From assembly GCA_036936605.1 (NCBI GenBank), contig JAUPFV010000004.1, positions 142,768,973 to 142,832,972 on the forward strand: a stretch of DNA of 64,000 bases, in the 5' to 3' direction. The notes under the pieces are model-generated. The model ran no database searches. It saw only the letters and a list, made by a program, of their open reading frames with translations, and had not been told where the DNA came from. The position numbers were made by a program, and so were the translations under genes. This document shows, piece after piece, positions 24,150-35,304 of the stretch (position 1 is its first letter; every line of letters begins with the position of its first letter). The DNA is from Limnanthes douglasii subsp. nivea (taxonomy: Eukaryota > Streptophyta > Magnoliopsida > Brassicales > Limnanthaceae).

Positions 24150-25000
24150 ATAACTCACAGTTATTTTAGTCTTGATATACACTCAATTTCTTCTAGTGAG
24201 GAAAATCAACTGAACCTAATGAACCGTGATATTTGAGTAGATAAATATTTGTACTAAAACTTACAAGAACTTGAAACTACTGAAGGAAGAACACTTGTGT
24301 TTTATTGATAATATGGATTACAAAGCAAAATCTCTTCTTTTTGTTGCGAATATTTTCTCTCTAACTTTCACTAAACCTTACAAATGAGATACTATATTTT
24401 TTATATAATGGTCTTGACTTGGAAGGATCTTTGGTTATTGCCTCATCGCTGATGCAATCTTTGGTTATTACCTCCTCATTGAGGGTTACTTTATCGTAAA
24501 ATATTAGACATGATTTTCATACACTTCAAGAGAACTCGGGAGATGAGGTAACGACGGAGGCTAAATGTGTGTTGGTCAATGATTGTAGAGGCGTCAAGCA
24601 CATGCTCGTTGCAATCTTATTGTGCGTCTTTAAATATCACTCTTTTCTAATTGCAACGATGAAGCATATGAACTTTGGCTAAGTCGAGTAGACTTTAGGA
24701 GGAGGATTCCTCCATACCGGGCCAATTGTAGCCATCTTGACAATATCGACACAATTTGGGCCATGTCCCGAGGCAAGATTGGTTAAGTTGGCCTTAAGAT
24801 ACAAGGTGGTCACCTAAGGATGGTTGGCCAAATCTAGCAAAGCTAGCCTTAAGCGATCAGGTGGTTGCTTAAAGATGGCAAGGTCTGGCTAAGATGGCTT
24901 TAAGTGAACATTTGGTAACTTAAGGATGAGTGGCCAAGCTTAGCCGGTCTTGGCTTCAAGTGACTAAATGGTCATTTAAGATCAACGAGAGGATGCGTTT
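24150..25000 (-). mobile_element. LTR of a minus-strand element with a repeat-bearing U3 region
   Basis: On the minus strand a TATA-like box (CATTATATAAAAAATATAG, about 24390-24410) is followed about 100 bp later by an AATAAAACAC polyadenylation-like site (about 24300), the usual LTR order. Upstream of the TATA, in the U3 position, lies a short tandem repeat array (24775-24985). Termini and target duplication were not found. Confidence 0.5.
24775..24985. repeat. Tandem repeat, about four diverged copies of a 55-65-bp unit
   Basis: Each unit has the pattern (G/T)GCCTTAAG...AGGTGGTCACCTAAGGATGG...GGCCAA...TAGC. The copies differ by many substitutions. The position upstream of an LTR TATA box makes a regulatory role possible, though this is an inference. 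Confidence 0.65.
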
Positions 25001-26580
25001 GGCCGCGTCTTTTTCTTAAGTAAAACTTCACCGACTCATGCTTGGTTAACTCACCTTGGATTTATCCATGCCATATGAGGGGTCATTATGGATTAAATGA
25101 ATCATACAAGGTTAAGTTTTAGATCATTACTTGGTGGTGCCCCATTTAGATGATATTTCACACTGTATAAGTAAATATCTCTCCTCATTTTCTTGTTTGT
25201 AAGTGAATGGAGTGCTCTAGTCCTGATATCTCACGGTTGTGTTTTTTAGTAGCCCTTGGTCTTCAAGCGAATTTTATTTTGTTTATGGCTTTATTTTTGC
25301 ATTTTATTTTAAGAGGATACTTTTTTAATGTGACTGAATCAATGCCGAATTGAGGTTGACTAAATCGACACTGAGCCAATGTCGAGTTGAGGTCGACCGA
25401 TGTTGAGCATTGTCGAGTGAAATGATTTCGAGTGAGGCTTTTAAGCTTTATTTACTTGGATAATTATTTCTTCATATTCGTAGAGCGAGATGCTCATAAA
25501 GAAGCTCGAGCTAATACTGAACGAGGACGTGGTGATCTTATGTCATGTTAAATTCGAATGAAGTTAAACTAACTTTTGGGTGAGGTCGAGTGTAGATCAT
25601 CTTCCTATTCTGTCTAGATGATTCGTGATAGGTCTCGAGTGACCTTCCTTACACTGAGAGATATTTAATGACCTTAGTTTGACAACTTTGCCTCTGATTA
25701 TCTCATTGTTTGATCGATGTTACTTATTCATATTTGATTATCTCGTTGCATATTCGTGGAATAACTTTTATGCTCTTTTCGAGAGAGCCCGAGCAATCTT
25801 ACTTTAAGCAACTAGAATGACCCGGATTAAGCTAATTAACTTGTAATGTAGTTTTATGTCATCCTTACATGCTCACTCACCTTAATTTATCATAAATTAT
25901 AATAGTTGAAGTTTTCAAGAAGGCTTGAATTTTAGGGTCATATGTAGCTGTTTTTGTTGTAGTATAGGAATATTTTCCTTTTAATTTTTCTTTATTTTTT
26001 GGAGGGGGGGTGGCATGTGTGTCCCTCTTTTGTTGTAATATACGTGTCATTTTTCCTTTTCAACCAAGCTATATTCATTAAGCTTTTGTTAATAAGTAAA
26101 ATGTTTAGTTATGTTATACATTTTCTTGTATTTTCTATCCTTTGACGTCTCGTTGCTTATTGTGTATGTTATTCCCCCTACTTCCTAACAATATTTGGAG
26201 CTGCATAGACGGGCTCACATGCCGCGGGGTAGAACTTTGGTTCTTTGTTTTTCCATGTGTATTTTTAGCATACAATTTCTCTTCAGTTGGTTCCTTCTTT
26301 TATGTAAGCTTGCCCATGCTCTACCAATTTGTTGACCTATATATCATGCAAGTTATCGGTCTATCTTAAACTTGATGTTAGCCAGACAATGTGTTGGGTG
26401 CGAACTTTTATAAAAAAAGGGTATTTCTTTCCCTAGTAATTGAATGGTCATGCTAATTTCTTTGCATGTGACATATAGAATTCTTAGTTGTGTAAAGTGT
26501 TAAAAAAAGATGTACTTCTGTTAACCAAACTAAATTGGGTGCAATGATTGGCAAGTGAGTTAGAAAATAATAAATCATAA
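25001..26580. other. Probable 3' non-coding part of a minus-strand Gypsy element
   Basis: No reading frames of note. The segment has scattered TCGAG/GTCGAG words (25340-25640) and a poly(G) run near 26004. It lies between an LTR and a protease remnant on the same strand, and the RT-integrase portion is not visible. Confidence 0.35.
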
Positions 26581-26589
26581 GATTAAGGG

Positions 26590-27000
26590 TTAAGAGGTTC
26601 CAATTAACACCTCCAAAAACGTCGTTTCCACAGACATGATGGCTTCTCCATTGAAACCTATCATAAAATAGAAGGTTGGGTGTAGGACGATCTTGAAAAA
26701 GATTTGTTTCGTGGCTGAGCTGAATATCATATTTTGTATTGCCTCACAGTTCATCCAAATATATTGAGCTTTACCCCCGTAATATCGGTCGTGATCATTG
26801 TGTGAAAGGAGATCCATGTCCGTGAAGAATATTCACTTGAGACCCGTGTTCGTGACGAATACGTTGGAGGTTGATGCATTGAGGGCGTATGCTTCAATCA
26901 GATTAGCCCATGGTGTATTGAGGGAGAAGTCAACATCCCAATGTAGCAATTGTGAAAGATATGTATGTGACCCATCCGGTTGGTGCCTCCATGGAAATCT
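26590..27000 (-). pseudogene. Gypsy protease remnant (Tat-like)
   Basis: The 26817-26590 frame reads LLSHNDHD near its start and HPTFYFMIGFNGEAIMSVE near its end, matching segments that flank the retropepsin active site in Tat elements (HNDALVV..., L.GF.G...). The Asp-Thr-Gly triplet itself is destroyed. Upstream, over 26800-27010, a decayed linker with GGTNRMGHIH continues from gag. Confidence 0.55.
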
Positions 27001-29230
27001 CAGATGTAGGTTTTAAGCTTCTCACTTATATCTTGTTCTCTCTCGGGATGATTCTCAGGTCGCTTCAGCTTATCTTTTTCTTGCTTACCTTGGGCTTGGA
27101 GGCCCTGAAGCATGCGTCGAGGGATGTTTGGTCGTTCTTGCTATCATCTGCCGAGTTACTTCATGAAATCCCTCAGATAAACTCTCTCTCGGTCATTCGT
27201 TGGATCTTCATTTTTAACACTTATTATATTTTATGGTATGCCCGTGGTCTTGGTGATATTCACATCATTTGCTGATATTTCATGTTACTTGTCGTTCAGA
27301 CATCTTTCCTAGACGGGCTAGAAATTCTGTGTTTATGCTATGGTCATAAAGCTAGGCATCTGAAACTGTTAACAATGAATGGTTGGCATGCTCGTCCGGG
27401 TGGGAACGATTGCACAAAGGTCTAGGCGTTGGGTTTTTTTTGGAAAATGCCACCATTTTTCACTTTCAAAGTGAATCATCTCCTCCATGACCATTCTGTA
27501 GCTCGGGCTATTAGGTCGGTCATGGTGAAAGGCTCCGCCTTGGTACTCTTATCCACACCTTAAGTAATTCTTTGAAGAATAAGGATCTAACTTGTATAGA
27601 TCTCTCTCCAGAGTTTCTCCCGAGTGGTAATATATGAAACTTTTGCATTTTCTCATGTCTTTCCTTTGATATGGGTACTACTTCTAAGCCAATTATGGTG
27701 CAACCTATACTTAGCTTACGCGCATCATAGTCACTTAATATCTTGGTTATTCCATATTTAAATAAAGAGTATCCTGCATGTGATTTGTGTGAAACACCTC
27801 TTCTTTCAAATTGTCGTGCGTGTCCGATCACTAAGCCATTATCGTTCTTGTATTGGTGGATTCCATAGGTTGTGCTTTGGTATCGTCTGATAGTGTAGGC
27901 TCGTTGTTAGTAGCATGTTCCATTGAGGGTTAACTATCATCCAAATCTATATCTATAAACTAAACGCATGGTCCATTGAGGGTTAACTACCCTCCAAATT
28001 TCTATCTATATTTGGATGGCTCTTTGCCTTCTTAGGTCTTAGGAGAATTAGGTATTTCTTTGCTGGAACTCGTCCTGATGTTAACAACAGGATCAAACTT
28101 TTCTTCTAGGCATTCTTCCTACAACTTGTTAATTGCAACAAATTCCAATTGTTGCTCTCTAGTGTAGTCCAGAATGAGGGGGATTCCATCATTAGATAAA
28201 TGATGAATTTTGCTCGGACCAGCTTGTCCATGTATTGAGGCAAGCTTGGCCATGTCTCGAGGCTATCTCGTCCAGGTCTCGACGTCACTTAGGTATGGAG
28301 GCAAGTTTGTCTAAGTTCCACGAGTGTTCCGTTTGGTTTTCATAAATTATCTCGGGGTATCACCTTATGGCCCATACTTTGTCTTTAACCATATATTTCA
28401 TACATTGTTGGTAATTCGATGGTGTTACCTCAAAGTGAAGCAACTATGTGAGCCCGAGACGATGTTGTAAAGGGTATGTTAAACCAAGCACTAATAATTC
28501 TACCATCTCCGTCTCCTGGTGCAGTCTTACAGGAGGCTATATGATGGTATGATGGCATATCCATCAACGGTACACAAACCTTGATGTTGAATCCATCTCA
28601 TAGCGTCTTGATAGTTGGCTATGAAATTTGGTTGATTTCCATGATAACCGCACTACAAACTTGGCATGTAAGTCGAGTTTGTCTTTCTACTCATCATTGG
28701 GTCCTTCTTAGGTTCCTTCTCTGATGGTCGGCTTCAGATTGATAAAAAAGGGTCGGGCCTAGTGATGGGCAATCCACCATTGCGGGGTGGCTTCGTTGTT
28801 CCTCTCGGGCCATGTCATTTTGGGTAAACCCTGATGAGTCTCTCTTTACTGGAGAGTGGGGGACACGGTCATCTGGCTGCTTCTTGACCCATCGTGATGT
28901 TCCTGATGACTTGCACGAACTCGCTCACTTACTGAGTTAGGTCGTCAATTATTTCGTTAGTAATAATGATAGGATCATCGTTCTCCTCGTCGTTGTTGGA
29001 AAGAATAAAATTGACATCGTCTGTGGGAGCTGTAGATGAAGGAAAAAAATGTTCCTCGAGTGTAGGATTTATCCACTTTGACAAGACAGACAAGCTCGTA
29101 GCCAATGCTTACCTCTTGAGGTAACGTAAGATGTATTGCTTCAAGCACAAGAAACTTGAAATCATACACCAATTTTTGGTCGGATGTTAGATCAATGATG
29201 GGGTGTTGGCCATCAACCAAAGCCTCATCT
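27001..29230 (-). pseudogene. Gypsy gag remnant, heavily decayed
   Basis: The position is upstream of the protease remnant on the same strand. There are gag-linker-like pieces (YLRDFMK, then EKDKLKRPENHPERE) and several moderately long minus-strand frames (27831-27520, 28288-28106, 29220-28975) that match nothing I can name. The stretch is GC-richer than its surroundings, like the coding part of an element. The assignment rests mainly on context. Confidence 0.4.
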
Positions 29231-31865
29231 TTTAAATCTTCTTTGGATCGCCTTTCGGACTGGACTAGTTATAGTCGATAGATTTCATTCTCTTCTTGTG
29301 AAGGGTAAAGCCGGTCTTAGTACGAGATCATTTGCTTTGGATTTTAATCTGTTTGGGAAACCTTAGAAATACCATTGTATTAGCCATGCTATAAGAAACA
29401 TTTGTTTCTAAACCTTTTGCCTCAACTACATTCTTCAATATCAGCAGCACGATGTTTTACTTTCCCTTCTTTGGCCGGACCTGTGGAGTGAGGGGTCATT
29501 CACCTCTCTTCTTTGTCATCTGTATTGTTTCTGTCTTAGCGAACCTATTAATTGGGTCATCAAGCGATGCCTCGGGACTGATATGTATGGTCTAAAACTT
29601 GACCTTGTAATAATCGTATGGGCTCATCATACTATTGGAGGATTAATCCCAACTGGATGAAAAGTAGTGCACCAGCAAATTAAAATGTTTTACGACTTTT
29701 TATTTCAGCAAACCAAATGTCTAACTGATTTTTAGAAGCAAATAAAATAAATAAGACCACTTCTAGAGCGAGGCTTTCAAAATTTATAAGTATATAAAGC
29801 TAAACGAAAGACTTTATAGGAAGGTACCAATTGCAACATGTTAGAGACACCTCTCTAATATTCTCACTATTCCCCCACGTACGAACACAACACCGCTTCC
29901 AACTCTTGACAATATCACGGGGGTCTTCCACAACATTGAACTCATTGAGCATTGAGAAATAGTATTAAGAAAAATTAGATGTCAAAACTAAGGCTCACAT
30001 AGCAAGAAAATATTGTTTTATGACCTAACAAGTTCGACCTCAATAGTCATCAGTCGCAAAATATTAGAGGAAAATTGATTCAGACATACTCTATATTTGT
30101 TCAAGTAATCTAAAATATAAGCATGAAAAGGAAAGTACAAACTATTTTTCAATGTGATTTTAAATATATGGTCACATTGATATGAACGTCGGCATGCATC
30201 AATGAGAACCTATACAGGTAAATCATAATGTAATCTTGGACGCATCATTTAACGAATAATTCAAATAATTTCTTGGGAAAATAATAAACGTATTGACAAC
30301 CCATCACTACTTCTAATAGATAGACTAGATCCATATGAATACGAGGTAGGTCAGCTTCATTCTGAGAGGTGACATGTTATGTAACCACTCGAGAGGTGAG
30401 AATTCAAGATTCAAATTTAGGGGGGAAGGGGGTCAGTTGTTTCGTGTGAAGATGCACGCCTAATATCATTACTTGGACTGTCGAACTTAGCAGTTTCACA
30501 AGTGTGTGGTTCATTGGCCTGATTTTTACCATGTCCTCTACAAAATGGAAAATTGACTAAAGTATTTTTAGAACTAGCACACCGATACATTAAAGATCGT
30601 GGTCGGTCTCAACCCCCTGTGAGACATTGACAAAGATCTTACTGGTGGAGTAATCCTAGTTAAGAGAACCTCAAGTAGAGGCACTGCAATGATATAGATA
30701 GTTGACTCGATAAAGAAGATGTATGTGGTTGGCCTAATTGGAATTTTTATAGCTCAAATCAGTGTTAGGACAATCTTTAGGTTTTTTGGTACTGCATGAA
30801 AGTTGTTTGCCTGGACCATCTATTTTTTAAAATATTGGAGATTAAAAATATCAAAAACTAAAAAGGGGTTAATCTAGAGATTTTTCAAGATATATGTGAT
30901 TTTTTATGAGATTGCGGGTTTCTACTTATGACCCCCTTCATATTTCCTTCAATTAGTATAATACATTTTCTTTGCTTGCAATTCCTAACATACGTGTGCG
31001 GGAATTAGAATAATCAGACCACACACTTTTAACATTTTAGTTTTTAGTTGATTTTTTCTTCCAACAGATGAATGATATAACTCTTACCACAAGATCCAAC
31101 ACATTTTAATCAAACATAACTTTCACCTTATAACTGATTGACTAAATCTTAATTTCATGTCTGGGCTATTTTATGTAGTCGCAAGATCCAGCGCCCATGC
31201 GTAGAATCCTAACTCGCCTCACTTTGAATCCCAATATTAGCGGCCCTCAATTCGGACGTTAGATCTAGCCATTTGTAAAGTATAATTTTCCCTCGAAAAG
31301 TTCGATCTTACTAAAGGGGAAGGGCTATTCTACCACAATGTTTAGGTCCATATTCCAACCTATGTGGCATTGCGAAAAGATGTACAGGTGCATGATACAA
31401 TATTATCTTACTACTGATGCATTGGGGATTTCGGCACTTAAAAAGTAGCGATCAAACAACCAAGTTATAGACAGTTTGGGTTAACATTCACATCATCCAA
31501 ACAACTTGATGAAAAAAAACACATGTTTTATAATTTTGTTATTTTTATTTTGTCATACTCGATAAAATTGTGAAAGCTACTCATAAGAAAACGATTAATG
31601 GGATAAAATATATAATCCATAATTTTTTAGCGTTATAACTTGCAATGTACTACTTATGCCATGACCTATATATATATGATTTATTACATCATAAAACTCA
31701 TCTAAACCCATACAAATTAAAAAATATCAATTCTTAGTTTTCAATATATATATATATATATATTACTTTTTTACATTTTATCCAATATTAACACAAAACT
31801 CTAACTTCAATAAAAAAAGCTTAAATAAATATTTTGTGTCTCTTTTTAAAATATCTAAAATCGGA
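29231..31865. other. No gene seen
   Basis: Probably holds the 5' LTR of the gag-protease remnant to its left. A PBS-like string (TTCCCCCACGTACG at about 29871) is too altered to trust. A TA microsatellite occurs near 31744-31762. Confidence 0.4.
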
Positions 31866-31869
31866 TCGT

Positions 31870-32164
31870 TTGACAGCTTGTACGGGAGGGGTGTTCGGGA
31901 ATGTTAATTGGCTTTTAGGTGCATATACGAGCTCAAGTTTGGTAAGATCAGCTTTTTAGACGGAATTTTATGCGTTACAATTTGGACTTTATATAGCGTT
32001 GGGTCGTATGTATGAGACGTTTGTTCTAAAGACAGACTCGTTATAGTTACACACACTAGTGAGATGTGGTGACAGGGCAGATGCACTAATGGTCTTATAT
32101 ATATTTTCGCAAATAATTCAAACTTTGAATTCAACCATATTTATATAGAAGTTACTTATTATGT
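31870..32164 (+). pseudogene. RNase H-like (LINE-type) fragment
   Basis: Plus-strand translation, with frame changes, gives TGGVFGNVN..WLLGA, then TEFYALQFGLYIALG, then VLKTDSL, and near the end REVTYYVD. This is the order of the plant RNase H-like (RVT_3) domain at the end of LINE ORF2: an acidic first strand, E..AL..GL, V.TDS, and a terminal ..AD. It stops exactly where the foldback element begins, so it was probably the insertion site. Confidence 0.55.
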
Positions 32165-32369
32165 TGACTAGAGGCTTTTAAAAGTAACTCGTCCATGGAC
32201 TATCGAATTTAGTGACAGATAATCTCTGGAGTTTCAAAATTGCGGTGGTAGTCCTGGACTATCCAGTTTGGATAAAGTTAGTCACCGACATCTCCTGATT
32301 AATATAAAGTTTCCATGTAACACCATACTCAGGTGAACCTTTTATAAATGGACCTTCGATTTTAGTTAC

Positions 32370-32829
32370 TGATGAGTCCGAATTCAGCATGCTCCCCGGA
32401 AGGGCAAATCAGCCTAAGTCTCTCCGAATACCGGACAGGCTACAAGCATATAAATCGGACAGATCATTCGGACCGGACAGATCACTTCGAACACTGTAAA
32501 CTTAAGGCTGTTCGAACTATGACTAAAGTACTAAAAAACCTAAACACTTCCTGACTAAGCTACCTGCCCTCCTGCTTAGAACTCATGGGTCTTTAAACAT
32601 GACCCGGGTCCATTCAACATGACCCGAAAGCCCATAAAGGCCCAAACATCACACTATAAATACCCAACCACCAGCATTAACTATGGGTAAGAAAAATTAA
32701 CTACTACCAAGCTGCTTAATTATCTCTCCACCATTAAACACCCTTACACCACCGTTAAACACCCTTACACCACCTTGAAACTCCACTTAAAATTACTAGC
32801 CTACCCTCAGGCGATTATTTTCCACACCA
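32370..32829 (+). repeat. 5' LTR of the Tat Gypsy element (460 bp)
   Basis: It differs from the 3' LTR at 32547 (C/T), 32638 (A/G) and 32703 (A/G) only. It starts TGATGAGTCC and ends CCACACCA. The first 112 bp hold seven TCCG/CGGA words, three of them within CGGACAG. A TATA box lies at 32654-32662 and a duplicated AACACCCTTACACCACC unit lies in the 3' part (about 32757-32776). Confidence 0.97.
32654..32662 (+). promoter_or_regulatory. LTR TATA box
   Basis: CTATAAATA followed by CCCAACC is a good plant TATA element and should drive the genomic RNA, with initiation about 30 bp downstream. It is duplicated in the 3' LTR at 42702-42710, where it could drive readthrough into flanking DNA. Confidence 0.75.
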
Positions 32830-32832
32830 AAT

Positions 32833-32850
32833 TGGCGACCGCAATGGGAG
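32833..32850 (+). other. Primer-binding site, tRNA-Arg type
   Basis: TGGCGACCGCAATGGGAG lies three bases after the 5' LTR. It matches the reverse complement of a plant tRNA-Arg(UCG) 3' end (TGGCGACCACAGTGGGA as I recall it) at all but two positions. Use of tRNA-Arg is known for Tat/Ogre relatives. It primes minus-strand DNA synthesis. Confidence 0.7.
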
Positions 32851-32902
32851 GAGAGAGGTGCCTGAATCAAGCATTCAAAACCTGCCAAAAAATTCTGTCT
32901 GA

Positions 32903-33964
32903 ATGAATCCGGACAATCCAGAGCTCCCACCAGCTTTGCTCGAAGTGGTGGAAGAAAACGATGAGTATACTGTCCAAGAGCGCGACAGGTTAAGGCTTGA
33001 AATAGAAGCTCTGAGGGCTGAAAAGGCCAAAATGGGCATGAAAGAAAAATCCAAGGCATCGGTTGTTCATCACACCGACAACCCTAGAGAGCCTGAGGCT
33101 TCAAAAACTCATGTGAGTACCAAAAAGACGCATGCCAGTTCTAAAAAGTCTCACCGGTCCAAGCCTGTGGAGAGCTCTGACTCAAGCTCAGAATCTTTGG
33201 GCAGCTCTTCGGACAGTGAGGGAAATGAAAAATCCTTGTCCTCTAGCAGCGATGAGGGTCGAACTAAGAAAAAGCAAAAGCAGGTTAAGAAATATTCAAG
33301 AAAAAGAGATCACCATGGAAGAATGAAAAGGCATATTGGAAAGGGGTCATCTCACCACCGGAGGTATATGGACAAGATGCTGATGGATCCCTTTGCTTTC
33401 CACGATGAGCCAGGTATCTTTGCAACTCCCAATAAGGATACTGTGTTCAGTCGTGGAAGGAATTGGAGGCAGTCTCCACTGTCTTCTAAAATCCTGTCCG
33501 GAAACCTCCCCAAGAGGTTTGACAGTACTAAGATGGAGAAGTACGATGGCAGTACCGATTCGGACAATCATCTGGAGCAATTCAAGAACTTCGTGATAAA
33601 CTTTGATGATGATGATAAACTATTGTGTAGGGAATTCTCCCAATCTTTTACGGGGAGTGCCCTGAAATGGTACAACAGCCTGCCTCAGGGTTGTATTAAA
33701 GATTTTGATACGTTTTGGGTGGCCTTTCGAAGGCAGTTTGTGGGGAGTAAGGAGCTGAAGGGCAATGGAGACACAATAATCCATTGTGCCCAGGAGCCAA
33801 ATGAGTCCTTGAAAGAGTACATAAGTCGTTTTGTGAACACAAAGAATGGGTTGGCTGATTGCTTCGAACAGGTGGCAATAGCATCCCTAAGACAAGGTTT
33901 GAACCCAGGCAACCTGGCTGATTCGGTGACCAGAAAGAAGGCCATGACCTGGGGGGATTGCTAA
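32903..33964 (+). CDS. gag: Gag (N-terminal and capsid part), ends at a frameshift
   Basis: Structural protein that would assemble the virus-like particle. The start ATG lies only about 50 bp after the PBS. Residues 1-50 are acidic and helical, and 55-160 are Ser/Lys-rich and low complexity (runs of SSS and KKK). Residues about 205-340 form the retrotransposon gag (capsid) domain, with LPKRFDSTKMEKYDG, ALKWYNSLP and FRRQFVG. The frame ends MTWGDC-stop right after a run of six G (33951-33956). The next frame continues directly as gag sequence, so a one-base change in the G run broke the gene. This is not a natural gag end because the nucleocapsid knuckle lies in the next frame. Confidence 0.93.
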   Translation: MNPDNPELPPALLEVVEENDEYTVQERDRLRLEIEALRAEKAKMGMKEKSKASVVHHTDNPREPEASKTHVSTKKTHASSKKSHRSKPVESSDSSSESLGSSSDSEGNEKSLSSSSDEGRTKKKQKQVKKYSRKRDHHGRMKRHIGKGSSHHRRYMDKMLMDPFAFHDEPGIFATPNKDTVFSRGRNWRQSPLSSKILSGNLPKRFDSTKMEKYDGSTDSDNHLEQFKNFVINFDDDDKLLCREFSQSFTGSALKWYNSLPQGCIKDFDTFWVAFRRQFVGSKELKGNGDTIIHCAQEPNESLKEYISRFVNTKNGLADCFEQVAIASLRQGLNPGNLADSVTRKKAMTWGDC

Positions 33965-34389
33965 ATCAGGTTGGCAAGCAAATAAACATTTATGAAACAA
34001 AAAAGACTAGGGTGCACAGGCAGGTGAGGTCCACCCCAGTAACACCAACTCCAAATCAAAACCAGTCCGAGAACAAAGCAAGAGAAACCGGACAGGGTCA
34101 TGGTAGGGCAAAGGCTCAGTCTCAGCCAGCTGCTCCTGCTCAAAGTCAACAATCTAGAAACAAAAGAGGGCCATGGGTCCAACCAGAGTGGTTTGCGGAG
34201 CTCAAAGAAAGCGTGGCCACCATTTTCGATAAAACAAAAGATGAGGTACACTACCGGAGACCGGCAACCTTGCAGTCTCCCAGAGAGCATCGTAACAACT
34301 CATTTTGCCAATACCACAATGATATTGGCCATACCACTGATGATTGCATAGCATTGAAACAAGAGGTTCAAAACTTGATTGAAAGGTGA
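33958..34389 (+). CDS. gag: Gag C-terminal part (nucleocapsid), out of frame, ending at a stop
   Basis: It continues gag in the -1 frame after the G6 run. It has a Gln/Pro/Ser-rich basic linker and then FCQYHNDIGHTTDDC (CX2HX4HX4C), the variant zinc knuckle usual in Tat Gag, which should bind the RNA genome. The frame stops at TGA 34387-34389. The following codons are in the same frame and continue smoothly (KLGAYVKRR), so the stop is a point lesion inside gag, not a natural terminus. Confidence 0.88.
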   Translation: MLNQVGKQINIYETKKTRVHRQVRSTPVTPTPNQNQSENKARETGQGHGRAKAQSQPAAPAQSQQSRNKRGPWVQPEWFAELKESVATIFDKTKDEVHYRRPATLQSPREHRNNSFCQYHNDIGHTTDDCIALKQEVQNLIER

Positions 34390-34392
34390 AAG

Positions 34393-35244
34393 TTGGGTGC
34401 ATACGTTAAAAGAAGAGGAGGCAACAGGCCTGACAACACTCACCGGGTTGGTCCAAGTAATGCTGCCCCAGAGGGGGCCATGGTAATAGTTGAAAGGTTT
34501 GATGTGGAATCTGAATGCTTGGATCCTGATCCAACACGAAATAGGGTGGGTGTTATAGAGGAGTGTTCTAGGACGGTCTCCGGGCTCATTAAATTCTTCG
34601 AGTCACTGACGATTTTCGAAGGGGACACAATGACTGCTCCTACTGCTTCTTCAAGAAAGAGGCATGTTCATAATTTAGCCTCCCAGCTAGAAGGAGGCAT
34701 GACATCTTATCAATCACCAAACTCATTCCCATTCATAGTCTTCGATGAGGATGATTTGAGAGATATTGCTGGCCCTCATGAGGATGCTGTTGTCATAGGA
34801 GCATCTATAGGGGGCAATGAGGTAAGGCGAATTCTGGTGGATACTGGAAGCTCTGCCAATATCCTTTTCCTAACCACTTACAAGAAAATGAGAAATCCAG
34901 CTGTAATTCAGAAGTCAGACAGATCGATCGTAGGTTTCACGGGCAGCTCAGCCGATGTGATCGGGGAGTTTGAAGAAGAAGTGTTATTGGGCAGGGGCCC
35001 TTTCAAGAAAATGGTTAGAATACTCTTCATCGTGGTGGATTGTCCCACTTGCTATAATGCTATTCTGAGGAGATCTTGGCTCTCTAGGATGCATGCAGTG
35101 GCTTCAACAGTCCATCAGTGTTTAAAGTATGCTGTTCAGGGACAGGTTGGGGTTGTCCGGAGCAGCCAAAAGGTTGCAAGAGAATGCTATGCCACTGCCT
35201 TGGCTCCACGAACGCTGGGGGCAGTCCGAATAAATTATCAATAG
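34393..35244 (+). CDS. pro: Aspartic protease region
   Basis: Retropepsin-type protease that would cleave the polyprotein. About 130 linker residues lead to HEDAVVIGASIGGNEVRRILVD..., with the active-site Asp-Thr-Gly encoded at 34840-34848 and then SSANILF. A hydrophobic LLGRGPFKK...ILFIVVDCP flap-like region and YNAILRRSWLSRMHA follow, typical for Tat proteases. The frame ends in TAG (35242-35244) followed by CAG TTT, close to the CAR-YYA context known to promote readthrough in plants. RT continues in the same frame. Confidence 0.9.
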   Translation: MGAYVKRRGGNRPDNTHRVGPSNAAPEGAMVIVERFDVESECLDPDPTRNRVGVIEECSRTVSGLIKFFESLTIFEGDTMTAPTASSRKRHVHNLASQLEGGMTSYQSPNSFPFIVFDEDDLRDIAGPHEDAVVIGASIGGNEVRRILVDTGSSANILFLTTYKKMRNPAVIQKSDRSIVGFTGSSADVIGEFEEEVLLGRGPFKKMVRILFIVVDCPTCYNAILRRSWLSRMHAVASTVHQCLKYAVQGQVGVVRSSQKVARECYATALAPRTLGAVRINYQ

Positions 35245-35304
35245 CAGTTTGAGGGCCTTTCTGGGGGTGAGGGTGAGATTGATGACCCCAGGGAGACCCC
35301 TGGA

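Noticed and set aside
29868..29890. Primer-binding site for the gag remnant at 27-29 kb
   Set aside because: Only about half the bases agree with the TGGCGCCGTCTGTGGG type; too weak to annotate.
33951..33957. Programmed -1 frameshift signal at the gag G6 run
   Set aside because: In the zero frame the codons read TGG GGG GAT, which does not give an X-XXY-YYZ heptamer, and the break is in the middle of gag.
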